Shown here: piece by piece, positions 1-6,605 of the stretch
Position numbering within the stretch: position 1 is the stretch's first letter
Layout of the letters: every line of letters starts with the position of its first letter
Origin: Deltaproteobacteria bacterium RIFCSPHIGHO2_12_FULL_43_9
GTDB taxonomy: Bacteria > Bdellovibrionota > O2-12-FULL-43-9
Length of the DNA stretch: 6,820 nt
Assembly (NCBI GenBank): GCA_001798265.1
Contig: MGRR01000038.1
Location: forward strand, 1 to 6,820
Reading direction: 5' to 3'
Made by a program: the position numbers and the translations under genes
The notes under the pieces: model-generated
Seen by the model: only the letters and a program-made list of their open reading frames with translations
The model's database searches: none
Told to the model about the DNA's origin: nothing

Positions 1-530
1 AATGGAAATATTATTGCCCTGCTTATTGCGAAAAGGGCGCTTGAAGTGATTATGGTTTGTGTCCTGTTTTGGGAGGAAAAAATAATTGGTATGATCCCCC
101 TGAAGAGAAGTTCGTCACAAAATGCCAATGTTAATATACCGGCCGCAGCCAGAGCCCATAATCCGCTTAATATTCCTATTGAATATTGTATGCCTCCAGA
201 AAGGATTGATAGCACAACCCAGCCTAGTGAAATTACCAATCCGAGTCTTAGGCTATAAAGTATTTCGCTTTTTTTTAATAGGATATTCGGGAATAGGAGC
301 TCTGTTAGACTTTTTATCGGTTTCTTAAAGAGGTAGCTGCTTGTTTGTTTTATAAGTAAAAAATAGAGAGGTAACCACAGAAGAACTAAGTTTAGTCTCC
401 CTTCGTTCAAGAGGGGGGACTTGTAGTTCGAGGCTATAAGAAGTTGTGCGATCCAGCCGAATGGATAAAAGGATAGGGAGATGACTATAACTATTAATAT
501 TGGTTTTATGTAAAAATAGAATAGATTCAT
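1..530 (-). CDS. CPBP-family intramembrane protease-like protein, C-terminus outside window
   Basis: Translating the minus strand from the ATG at 530-528 gives 176 residues with no stop; the gene runs off the window edge. Hydrophobic segments lie at about residues 8-33, 48-60, 94-110 and 117-137. They are followed by DELLFRG (139-145), which matches motif 1 of the CPBP (Abi/CAAX) intramembrane protease family, normally EExxxR, and then by FAISR (167-171) in the place of motif 2, FxxxH. In characterised members such as Rce1 the first Glu of motif 1 and the His of motif 2 are catalytic. Here they are Asp139 and Arg171, so activity is uncertain. Motif 3 lies outside the window. The start is the only ATG, GTG or TTG in frame after a TGA at 572-570, and no clear Shine-Dalgarno sequence precedes it. 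Family membership is quite secure from the motif plus membrane context; the substrate is unknown. Members act in prenyl-protein processing, bacteriocin immunity or regulated proteolysis. Confidence 0.75.
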   Translation of the reverse strand, partial: MNLFYFYIKPILIVIVISLSFYPFGWIAQLLIASNYKSPLLNEGRLNLVLLWLPLYFLLIKQTSSYLFKKPIKSLTELLFPNILLKKSEILYSLRLGLVISLGWVVLSILSGGIQYSIGILSGLWALAAAGILTLAFCDELLFRGIIPIIFSSQNRTQTIITSSALFAISRAIIFP

Positions 531-681
531 TTTAATACGTGCTATTTTTTGGCAGTTTATAAGGAGATGTCAATTATTTGATATAAAAAGCTTGTTGAAA
601 CGCCTGTTAACAAAACACGCGCGAAGTAAATTGCATAAATGTGTGAAGTAGTGGTAATCTTTAAGAAAATCTGGATTTAAA
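531..681. other. Gene-free region between divergent genes
   Basis: No coding sequence is supported here. This AT-rich stretch separates the minus-strand CPBP-like gene from the plus-strand ctpA and should hold promoters for both. The best plus-strand match is TTGGCA (549-554), a 17-bp spacer and AATTAT (572-577), which would drive ctpA from upstream of the inserted element. On the minus strand a perfect TTGACA reads 573 to 568 but lacks a convincing -10 at normal spacing, since only A-rich sequence follows. These are weak consensus matches. Confidence 0.3.
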
Positions 682-689
682 GAAAATGG
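682..689. repeat. Target-site duplication, left copy
   Basis: GAAAATGG stands directly left of the inverted-repeat element and recurs exactly at 816-823 directly right of it. A ninth base (G690/G824) also matches, so the duplication is 8 bp if the element starts at 690 and 9 bp if it starts at 691. This is the footprint of a transposition event. Confidence 0.8.
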
Positions 690-815
690 GTAACTATTCA
701 GATGTCATTCCCGTACCCCGCTTTCGCGGAGTACAGGCTGCAGGGGGAATCCAAATCGTGTTGCGCATTATGGATCCCTGCTTCCGCAGGGATGACACAT
801 TTGCTGAATAGTTAC
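690..815. mobile_element. MITE-like element with 12-bp terminal inverted repeats
   Basis: This is a 126-bp non-coding element. Its ends are perfect 12-bp inverted repeats, GTAACTATTCAG (690-701) and CTGAATAGTTAC (804-815), flanked by an 8-bp direct repeat. Inside is a second imperfect inverted pair, GTCATTCCC (704-712) and GGGATGAC (789-796). There are also two compact hairpins: 713-734 (9-bp stem with one C-A mismatch, TTTC loop) and 774-793 (perfect 8-bp stem, TTCC loop). The GTCATTCCC...GGGATGAC core belongs to a widespread class of hairpin repeats. One frame of it reads WIPASAGMT, a familiar spurious peptide. It encodes no transposase, so it must have been mobilised in trans. It lies in the 5' leader of ctpA and would be transcribed into structured RNA if the promoter is upstream. 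Confidence 0.85.
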
Positions 816-823
816 GAAAATGG
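816..823. repeat. Target-site duplication, right copy
   Basis: Exact second copy of GAAAATGG abutting the right inverted terminus. Its last bases overlap the start of the ctpA ribosome binding site GGGAG (822-826), which shows that insertion occurred immediately upstream of that site without destroying it. Confidence 0.8.
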
Positions 824-826
824 GAG
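822..826 (+). promoter_or_regulatory. Ribosome binding site of ctpA
   Basis: GGGAG lies 7 nt before the ATG at 834. It settles the start of ctpA at 834 rather than at the in-frame ATG at 702, which falls inside the inserted element. Confidence 0.65.
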
Positions 827-833
827 CCATCCT

Positions 834-2258
834 ATGCTGCGTTTTTCTAAACTGATTTTTGTTTTATCTGCTTTTGTTTGCGCGTTTGTTGCCCTTGAGA
901 GAAGCGGGGAATCGGCAAAAAACGACAATCAATATGAAAAGCTTGAATTAATCGCGAAGGTTTTGCATCTGGTTGAAACAAATTATGTTGAGGATGTTGA
1001 TTCAAAGGAACTAATTTACGGCGCTATAAAGGGAATGCTTCAGCCACTTGATCCACACACTAATTTTTTAACCCCGGAATTGTTTAAAGATATGAAGGTT
1101 GAAACTACCGGAAAGTTCGGTGGTATTGGGATCGAGATTACTACCAATAAAAAAGGGGACCTCACCATTGTTTCTCCGATCGAGGATACACCTGCGTTTA
1201 AGGCCGGCCTGAAACCGAGGGATCAGATTATCTCTATTGATGGAAAATACACGAAGGATATGCCTCTTGTTGAGGCAGTAAAAATGATGAGGGGTAAGCC
1301 CGGTACAGCCGTCAAGATACAGATTATGAGGGATGGGTGGGATAGACCGAGAGATTTCAAGATTACAAGGGCCATTATAAAAATTCAAAGTATAAAGTTT
1401 AAAGTTATTGAACCCGGTTATGGATATCTAAAGATTAGTACCTTCCAGGAGACTACGGCGAAAGAGGCCGAAAAGGCGATCAGGGAGATGATTGCGGCAA
1501 GCAAAGAGGCGGGTTTTAAAGGGCTTATTCTTGATATGAGGAATAATCCGGGAGGATTATTAAATCAGGCTGAACAGATCGCGGATCTCTTTTTGGAGGA
1601 GGGGGTGATTGTTTCTACTGTATCGAGGAACGAGAGGAATAAGGAGATCAGATACGCGCATAAAAATGGGACATTTTCCGACTTCCCCGTGGTTGTAATC
1701 GTTAATGGCGCGTCCGCGTCAGCCTCTGAGATCGTTGCCGGAGCCCTTAAGGATCAGGGTAGGGCATTGGTGATAGGGACGCAGACCTTTGGAAAAGGGT
1801 CCGTGCAGACCGTAATCGAGCTGGATGGTGAGACCGGTTTGAAGCTTACGGTCGCGAAGTATTACACCCCAAATGGGATTTCAATTCAGGGAAATGGCAT
1901 AAAACCGGATGTTATTGTTGAACAGATGGATCCTGAACTTTTGAAAAAGGCGAAATCCCCATGGTTTCCGCGGGAAAAGGATCTCCCGGGGCATATTGTG
2001 GGAGAGGGTGAAACCCCGGATGAAGAAGAAATGATGAGAGAAGAGATGGAACCGAAAGAGAAAGAGGACAAAAAGGGGGAAAAGGAAAAAGAGGATGAAT
2101 TAAAAGAGCCGCCACCATTTGGAGATTTAGCCACAGATTACCAGCTTCAACAGGCTTTAAGCCATTTGAAGGCGTGGGATACATTCAAGAAGCTTATAAA
2201 AAAGGATGAGAAAGTGAGTGCCAAGAAGGTGGAGGAAGCCGCACAGAGCAAAAAATAG
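834..2258 (+). CDS. ctpA: C-terminal processing (tail-specific) protease, S41 family
   Basis: A 474-residue exported serine protease of the CtpA/Prc group, which cuts envelope proteins after recognising their C-termini. Residues 1-21 form a signal peptide or membrane anchor with no clear cleavage site. A conserved helical region with DPHTNFLTPE (73-82) follows, then a PDZ domain at about 92-178, beginning at GKFGGIGIE and containing AGLKPRDQI. The protease core runs to about 365. The catalytic Ser-Lys-Gln set is visible: Ser296 in SASASE, Lys321 in FGKGSVQ and Gln325. The 25- and 4-residue spacings match those of CtpB and Prc. Residues 392-427 are a Glu/Lys-rich low-complexity linker before a C-terminal helix (DYQLQQALSHLK). 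The start at 834 is chosen because it has a ribosome binding site and begins the signal sequence; the ATG at 702 would add 44 residues translated from the mobile element. The next gene follows with no gap, so the two are probably co-transcribed. Confidence 0.95.
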   Translation: MLRFSKLIFVLSAFVCAFVALERSGESAKNDNQYEKLELIAKVLHLVETNYVEDVDSKELIYGAIKGMLQPLDPHTNFLTPELFKDMKVETTGKFGGIGIEITTNKKGDLTIVSPIEDTPAFKAGLKPRDQIISIDGKYTKDMPLVEAVKMMRGKPGTAVKIQIMRDGWDRPRDFKITRAIIKIQSIKFKVIEPGYGYLKISTFQETTAKEAEKAIREMIAASKEAGFKGLILDMRNNPGGLLNQAEQIADLFLEEGVIVSTVSRNERNKEIRYAHKNGTFSDFPVVVIVNGASASASEIVAGALKDQGRALVIGTQTFGKGSVQTVIELDGETGLKLTVAKYYTPNGISIQGNGIKPDVIVEQMDPELLKKAKSPWFPREKDLPGHIVGEGETPDEEEMMREEMEPKEKEDKKGEKEKEDELKEPPPFGDLATDYQLQQALSHLKAWDTFKKLIKKDEKVSAKKVEEAAQSKK

Positions 2259-3617
2259 ATGTTCCTTACACTCGAAGATATAAAGATATTATCGCAACAG
2301 ATTAATGGGGCCTGTAAAAACGGATTAATCCAGAAAATATCACTTATTTTACCCTCAGGTTTGCAGCTCACGGTCAGGGCAAAAAAGAGCACAAAAAGAA
2401 TAATCTTATTTGATTCACCACGTTTTCCTGCAATTGTTGTTTCAAAAAGGGGTTGGGAGTTTTTATCCGAGTGGAATCCGCAGTTTTTACAGATCCTAAA
2501 AAAGCACATTAAGGGAAAGACCATTATAAATATTGATCAGCTTAGTAATGACAGGATCGTTTCAATCTCTTTCGAAGAGTGCTCTCTGATCATAGAATGC
2601 ATTGAACGATTCGCTAATATTATTTTGTTGGATAGTAGTAATAAAATATCCACTTCCCATGTCCCCCTGCGCACACCACTCAGGTATCATGAGGCATATT
2701 CGCTTCCTCCCGCCCTGGAAAAATCCAGCGCTAAAACGATAGAGGATGTTTTAAACCCGAGTGAGGAGGTTTTATCGAGAATTAAAGACCAGATACAACA
2801 ACAAGGGCAGAGTGATGCCTTAAAAAGGCTTAATAAAGAGCTAAAGAAAAAGAGGGAGTTGATTGAACATCTGAACAGCGATTTGGAAGAGTCCCGGAAT
2901 TGTGAGCGTTTTAAAAAGGAGGGGGATCTTTTAAAGAGGGTTGTTAGCACTATTCCTCTTGGAACCAAGAGTGTTGATGTGGTTGATTATGAATCGTATC
3001 CCCCCAGAAACGTGAGTATTAAAATCAATCCTAATGTACATCCGGCAAAATACGTCGAAAATCTGTTTAATAAGTATAAAAAACTAAAGAGAGCCGAGGC
3101 CGGGATTTTAAGCCGTATCGCAATACTTAAAACTGAAATTGAAAGGTTGTTAATTAAAAAAGGTAAGATTGAGAGTGAAGAGCTTATTCCGGCCGTTGAA
3201 TTTCAGGAAAAGCAAAAGAGAAAGAAAAGGGAGGAGGCCTCAGGACCGAGGGTATTTCACTCATCAGATGATTTTAAAATATTTGTGGCAAGAAATGTTG
3301 AGCAGGGTGAAAAACTGGTACGGCAGGCCAAGAGTAACGACATGTGGCTTCATGTCCTTAATTCCCCTGGCCCGCATGTAATTATTCAGAGAATTGGTCG
3401 CAAACCGATTCCACATAGAACAATGGTTGAGGCTGCGGTATTGGCGGTCTATTTCAGCCCGATACGGAGGCAGGGTAAGGGTGACGTTACAGTGGCGGAG
3501 AGACGATATATTAAATTTGTTAAGGGGATTGCCGGCAAGGTGACCTATTCAAGAAGTGAGACCATCTCCGTTAAAATTGACGAAGAGAAATTGAAACCGT
3601 TTCTGTCGCCACCCTAA
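2259..3617 (+). CDS. rqcH: NFACT-family (RqcH/FbpA-like) ribosome quality control protein
   Basis: A 452-residue member of the NFACT family. Bacterial RqcH binds obstructed 50S subunits and directs C-terminal alanine tailing of the stalled peptide; older names are FbpA or fibronectin-binding protein. An NFACT-N domain covers about 1-150 and keeps an Asp-Arg pair (D98-R99) where B. subtilis RqcH has its tRNA-binding DR motif. Coiled-coil, Lys/Glu-rich segments lie at about 185-225 and 262-325. NFACT-R follows at about 330-440, with DMWLHVLNSPGPHVII (361-376), matching the family DxWLHxxxxPGxHVxI signature. At 452 residues it is roughly 110 shorter than Firmicutes RqcH. The shortening is around 155-190, where the helix-hairpin-helix module would be expected. 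The ATG directly abuts the TAG of ctpA with no Shine-Dalgarno sequence close by (GGAGG is about 25 nt upstream), suggesting translational coupling. Activity in alanine tailing is inferred from family, and the gene name is provisional. Confidence 0.85.
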   Translation: MFLTLEDIKILSQQINGACKNGLIQKISLILPSGLQLTVRAKKSTKRIILFDSPRFPAIVVSKRGWEFLSEWNPQFLQILKKHIKGKTIINIDQLSNDRIVSISFEECSLIIECIERFANIILLDSSNKISTSHVPLRTPLRYHEAYSLPPALEKSSAKTIEDVLNPSEEVLSRIKDQIQQQGQSDALKRLNKELKKKRELIEHLNSDLEESRNCERFKKEGDLLKRVVSTIPLGTKSVDVVDYESYPPRNVSIKINPNVHPAKYVENLFNKYKKLKRAEAGILSRIAILKTEIERLLIKKGKIESEELIPAVEFQEKQKRKKREEASGPRVFHSSDDFKIFVARNVEQGEKLVRQAKSNDMWLHVLNSPGPHVIIQRIGRKPIPHRTMVEAAVLAVYFSPIRRQGKGDVTVAERRYIKFVKGIAGKVTYSRSETISVKIDEEKLKPFLSPP

Positions 3618-3643
3618 GCTTTGGCTTAGGATGACGACAGAAA
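3600..3643. terminator. Long hairpin between convergent genes, possible bidirectional terminator
   Basis: TTTCTGTCG (3600-3608) pairs with CGACAGAAA (3635-3643) and CCTAAGC (3613-3619) with GCTTAGG (3624-3630), around a TTTG loop. Between them C3610-G3633 and A3611-T3632 also pair, so the stem has 18 of 20 positions paired with only two C-A mismatches. The TAA stop of the upstream gene (3615-3617) is inside the stem, and the convergent gene ends at 3654. Neither strand carries a good U-run after the stem, so it is not a textbook intrinsic terminator. The GGATGAC at 3629-3635 recalls the repeats elsewhere in the window. Confidence 0.55.
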
Positions 3644-3653
3644 ATCTCGCCCG

Positions 3654-4730
3654 TCAATTCAGATGCTTATCTATTACTTTTTGGAAGTTTTCAAACGTAG
3701 GAGCAGTGGTAAATTTTTGTCCCTCATTTTTACCGCGTCCTACAATGATGAAGAAGGTCGGAGTTCCACCTACCCCGATTCCCTGCCCCTCTGTAAATGA
3801 TGCATCAACAATCTTTGCGTACTTGTCGGATTGAGCGCATTTTGTGAATGCGTCGATATCAAGACCAAGATTTTTAACAATTGTTTTCTGAGCATCAATT
3901 GAGAGGTCTTCACGGTTTTTTGTTCTTTCAAAGAGTTTTTTCCTGAATTCCCAATATTTCCCGTCATTCTGCTCTTTAACACAATAAGAATTGATTGATG
4001 CCGGTCTCGCTTCCTGATGCATTTCCAGTGGGAAATCCTTCACGACCAGCCTGACCTTGTCTTTATAGTGGTCAAGCACCTGATGGAGTGCATCCTGGGA
4101 CGTCGCGCAAAACGGGCATTGATAGTCCGAGAATTCCACGATGGTAACTGCTGCCTTCGGATTTCCATAAAATGGGGCGAGGGCTAAGTCGATTTTCACT
4201 TTTGGTTCTTCCGGTTCTTTAATTAAGAGCTTAATTTTTCCCTCTTTTTCCGCCTCAGCGCGCAGTTTTGCCAAAACCTCCTGCATTGCCTGCTGCTTTT
4301 TTTGCATTTCAAGGTGAGCCCTCAATTGTGGCATAAACTCCTCTTTCTTCATCTTGATTCTATCCTTTTGTTTATTCCAGATATCCTCCATCTCGGCATC
4401 TGTTATCTTTAGTTGTTCTTTGTTTATCCTGGATTCAAGCCATGCCTCTTTTTCCATGTTGTCTTTTTTCGCGGCCTGATCCAACAATTTCTGCTCAACC
4501 AGATGATTAAGGGCGCCACTTCTGACCTGATAGATTCTGCTCTCTATCTGTGAGATATAGCTCCCAATCAACGTATCTACGTCTTTCTGGGTTATGGGTT
4601 CTCCCTTCACGAATGCCAGAATGGTTTTCTCATCAGGTTTTTCAGTGGCGGTATTCTTACCTATAAAAAAGCCCACAACCAGGGCTATGGGGATTAAAAT
4701 GATTAATACAATCAATAATGGGCGTTTCAT
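3654..4730 (-). CDS. Membrane-anchored SurA-N / DsbA-like thiol oxidoreductase fusion
   Basis: A 358-residue envelope protein. Residues 4-23 form an uncleaved-looking membrane anchor or signal sequence. Residues 36-160 resemble the chaperone N-terminal region of SurA-type proteins (FVKGEPITQKDVD, then NHLVEQKLLDQAAKK); no parvulin isomerase domain follows. A charged linker (about 150-180) leads to a thioredoxin-fold domain of the DsbA/thioredoxin_4 group. This begins at YGNPKAAVTIVEFSDYQCPFC, with the redox pair Cys205-Pro-Phe-Cys208, and has the cis-proline loop GGTPTFF (Pro324). Two further cysteines (250, 298) are common in this group. Probable role: making or isomerising disulfides in exported proteins, with the SurA-like part binding unfolded clients. 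The start at 4730 has a strong ribosome binding site (GGAGGAG, 4742-4736). It is the last gene of the tal-acyl-CoA dehydrogenase operon, 30 bp after the dehydrogenase, though nothing links their functions. Confidence 0.88.
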   Translation of the reverse strand: MKRPLLIVLIILIPIALVVGFFIGKNTATEKPDEKTILAFVKGEPITQKDVDTLIGSYISQIESRIYQVRSGALNHLVEQKLLDQAAKKDNMEKEAWLESRINKEQLKITDAEMEDIWNKQKDRIKMKKEEFMPQLRAHLEMQKKQQAMQEVLAKLRAEAEKEGKIKLLIKEPEEPKVKIDLALAPFYGNPKAAVTIVEFSDYQCPFCATSQDALHQVLDHYKDKVRLVVKDFPLEMHQEARPASINSYCVKEQNDGKYWEFRKKLFERTKNREDLSIDAQKTIVKNLGLDIDAFTKCAQSDKYAKIVDASFTEGQGIGVGGTPTFFIIVGRGKNEGQKFTTAPTFENFQKVIDKHLN

Positions 4731-4735
4731 CTATT

Positions 4736-4758
4736 CTCCTCCAACTCAAAGCTGAGTT
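4736..4758 (-). promoter_or_regulatory. Strong ribosome binding site with abutting small hairpin
   Basis: On the minus strand GGAGGAG (4742-4736) lies 5 nt before the ATG of the DsbA-like gene. Directly upstream, AACTCA (4758-4753) and TGAGTT (4748-4743) can form a 6-bp hairpin around GCTT. It fills most of the 30-bp gap after the dehydrogenase stop codon. It is too short and lacks the U-tract of a terminator. An effect on translation is possible but unproven. Confidence 0.5.
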
Positions 4759-4760
4759 AA

Positions 4761-5903
4761 TTATGAGTTTAAAATCTCACGGGCAATGACCAGTCGTTGG
4801 ACTTGGGCCGTTCCCTCGTAAATTTGCATTAATTTTGCGTCACGCATCAACTTCTCTACGGGATACTCCTTTGAATATCCGTAACCTCCAAAAATTTGTA
4901 CCGCGTCAGTAGTTGCTCTCATTGCTACATCGGCAGCGAAGCATTTCGCGAATGAGCTCTCTTTTGTGCATCTGACCTTTTGATCCAGCAACCAGGCGGC
5001 TTTTAATGTCAGGAGTCTGGCTGATTCTATCTCTATGGCCATATTTGCAAGCATAAACTGAATCGCTTGAAATTGCGCAATAGGTTGTCCGAACTGCTTT
5101 CTCTCCAGTGAATAAGCAATAGAATGCTCCATGGCGGCTCTCGCGATTCCAACGGCGGCAATTGCGACATTTGGTCTGCTATGGTCCAGTGTTGCCATTG
5201 CTACCTTGAACCCGTTTCCCTCACCCCCTATAAGATTGTTTTTCGATACCTTTACGTCGGTAAATTTCACGCTTGCCGTATCGGAAGCCCGTTGTCCCAT
5301 TTTATCTTCTTTTTTCCCTACCGTAACACCTTCGCTATTTTTCGGTACTACGAAACAGCAGATTCCTTTGTGCCCCATAGATCGGTCCATGGTTGCAAAA
5401 ACTGTAATATATTTAGAATAGTTTGCGTTTGTTGTGAAGCACTTTTCTCCCGATATAATATAGTAATCACCATCTTTTTTAACCGCAGTCTTAATGCCCA
5501 CCACATCAGAACCAGCTTCGGGCTCTGTCAAGCTGAATGAGCCGTATATTAATTCTTTCGTATATTCCGTTAATATGCGCTCTTTCTGTTCATCGGTACC
5601 AAATAAAATTATTGGGTAATTTGCCATATCGTTCGCAAGCAGGGATGTTGTGATGCCTGCGCATCCCCTGGCAAGCTCTTCAATAACAACGGTGGCATTT
5701 AGCACCGTGAGGCCAATGCCCCCATATTTATCGGGGATAGCAAAATTCATCAAACCAACCTTGTGGGCTTTTTTATAAACGTCATGTGGAAAGGTGCCAT
5801 TCCTGTCGTATTCTGCGGCTACAGGGATGATCTCCTTTTCCGTAAATTGTTTGGCAGTATCCCGGAGGGCTTTCCCCTCTTCTGATAGAGAAAAGTCCAT
5901 CAT
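4761..5903 (-). CDS. Acyl-CoA dehydrogenase, medium/short-chain type
   Basis: A 380-residue cytoplasmic FAD flavoenzyme that oxidises an acyl-CoA to the trans-2-enoyl-CoA and passes electrons to electron-transfer flavoprotein. The full family architecture is present: N-terminal helical domain (about 6-118), central beta domain with LTEPEAGSD (125-133), and C-terminal helical domain with ERKQFGQPI (267-275) and QIFGGYGY (336-343). The catalytic base is visible as Glu363 in IYEGT, the position used by MCAD and SCAD rather than the isovaleryl/long-chain position. Overall it reads most like MCAD; the chain length cannot be read from sequence by eye. Length is typical. Two adjacent ATGs exist: 5903, overlapping the tal stop by ATGA, and 5900. 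The AGAAGG upstream is 1 nt from the first and 4 nt from the second, so the protein may start at 5900 (MDFSLSEE). It is translationally coupled to tal. It may serve fatty-acid or amino-acid degradation. Confidence 0.94.
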   Translation of the reverse strand: MMDFSLSEEGKALRDTAKQFTEKEIIPVAAEYDRNGTFPHDVYKKAHKVGLMNFAIPDKYGGIGLTVLNATVVIEELARGCAGITTSLLANDMANYPIILFGTDEQKERILTEYTKELIYGSFSLTEPEAGSDVVGIKTAVKKDGDYYIISGEKCFTTNANYSKYITVFATMDRSMGHKGICCFVVPKNSEGVTVGKKEDKMGQRASDTASVKFTDVKVSKNNLIGGEGNGFKVAMATLDHSRPNVAIAAVGIARAAMEHSIAYSLERKQFGQPIAQFQAIQFMLANMAIEIESARLLTLKAAWLLDQKVRCTKESSFAKCFAADVAMRATTDAVQIFGGYGYSKEYPVEKLMRDAKLMQIYEGTAQVQRLVIAREILNS

Positions 5904-6544
5904 ACCTTCTGTTGATTCCAGTCTTTTAAAAATTTAGATAGCCCGCTATCCGTAAGTGGATGTTTAAATAGTTGTTTCATCACTTTATAGGGAATCGTGG
6001 CAACATCCGCGCCAGCCAGCGCAGCCTCTAATACATGGGCCGGATGCCTGATGCTTGCGGCAAGAATCGCCGTATCAAAATCATAATTATCAAATATGGT
6101 TCTGATATCTTCGATTATTTGTATACCGATTTGTGAAATATCATCTAAGCGACCGATAAAGGGACTCACATATGCTGCCCCGGCTTTTGCGGCCAGGAGC
6201 GCCTGCACGGGTGAGAAAACGAGTGTGACATTTACAGGAATCTCCTGATCTGAAAGAAACGTGCATGCCTTTAATCCATCCGGAGTACAGGGGCATTTTA
6301 CGACCACATGTTTATGGATTCCCGCTAATGTTCGCCCCTCCTCTATCATCATCTCTGCATTGGTGCTGATCACCTCCGCGCTTACAGGACCATCCACAAT
6401 TTCACAGATTTCATGAACAACCTCATGAAAATCTCTGCCACTTTGCGCGACCAGAGAGGGGTTGGTTGTTACGCCATCCAATATGCCGAGAGCAGCAATT
6501 TCTCTGATTTCTTCAACATTGGCAGTATCAAGAAAGAACTCCAT
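5900..6544 (-). CDS. tal: Transaldolase, small TalC/FSA-like type
   Basis: A 214-residue cytoplasmic class I aldolase of the small transaldolase group (TalC/MipB/FSA), which moves a dihydroxyacetone unit between sugar phosphates in the non-oxidative pentose phosphate pathway. It shows the N-terminal strand MEFFLDTANVEEI, the GVTTNPSL motif (24-31), the Schiff-base lysine Lys83 in VVVKCPCTPDG, and VSPFIGRLDD, which is typical of TalC rather than fructose-6-phosphate aldolases. Length fits the group (about 214-220). A Cys follows the catalytic lysine where Ile is usual. The start at 6544 is preferred because AAGGTGG (6554-6548) precedes it at good spacing and the family begins at this point. 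An ATG at 6574 would add ten unconserved residues and place that binding site inside the gene. First gene of a minus-strand operon, overlapping the acyl-CoA dehydrogenase by 4 bp. Confidence 0.93.
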   Translation of the reverse strand: MEFFLDTANVEEIREIAALGILDGVTTNPSLVAQSGRDFHEVVHEICEIVDGPVSAEVISTNAEMMIEEGRTLAGIHKHVVVKCPCTPDGLKACTFLSDQEIPVNVTLVFSPVQALLAAKAGAAYVSPFIGRLDDISQIGIQIIEDIRTIFDNYDFDTAILAASIRHPAHVLEAALAGADVATIPYKVMKQLFKHPLTDSGLSKFLKDWNQQKV

Positions 6545-6547
6545 AAA

Positions 6548-6554
6548 CCACCTT
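6548..6554 (-). promoter_or_regulatory. Ribosome binding site of tal
   Basis: On the minus strand AAGGTGG (6554-6548) precedes the ATG at 6544. It decides the start against the in-frame ATG at 6574. No convincing promoter is visible between it and the repeat element upstream. Confidence 0.6.
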
Positions 6555-6605
6555 TTGCAAAAAAGATAATCCAAGCCAGACTACCCCGTCTTTCCGGTTT
6601 TGAAA

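Noticed and set aside
46..328. Two short plus-strand open frames (46-258, 122-328)
   Set aside because: They lie opposite the minus-strand CPBP-like gene, have no ribosome binding site or recognisable motif, and are shadows of it.
702..833. N-terminal 44-residue extension of CtpA from an ATG at 702
   Set aside because: It is translated from within the inserted repeat element, includes the familiar spurious peptide WIPASAGMT, lacks a ribosome binding site and would bury the signal sequence starting at 834.
5124..5540. Plus-strand open frames of 96-138 codons inside the acyl-CoA dehydrogenase
   Set aside because: They are antisense to a clearly conserved gene and show no family features.
6545..6574. 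Ten-residue extension of the transaldolase from an ATG at 6574
   Set aside because: The family begins at MEFFLDTAN, and the good ribosome binding site at 6554-6548 lies inside the extension.
6555..6585. Sigma-54 promoter (TGGC...TTGCA) upstream of tal on the minus strand
   Set aside because: The GG-to-GC spacing is 12 bp instead of the required 10, and the match is otherwise partial.
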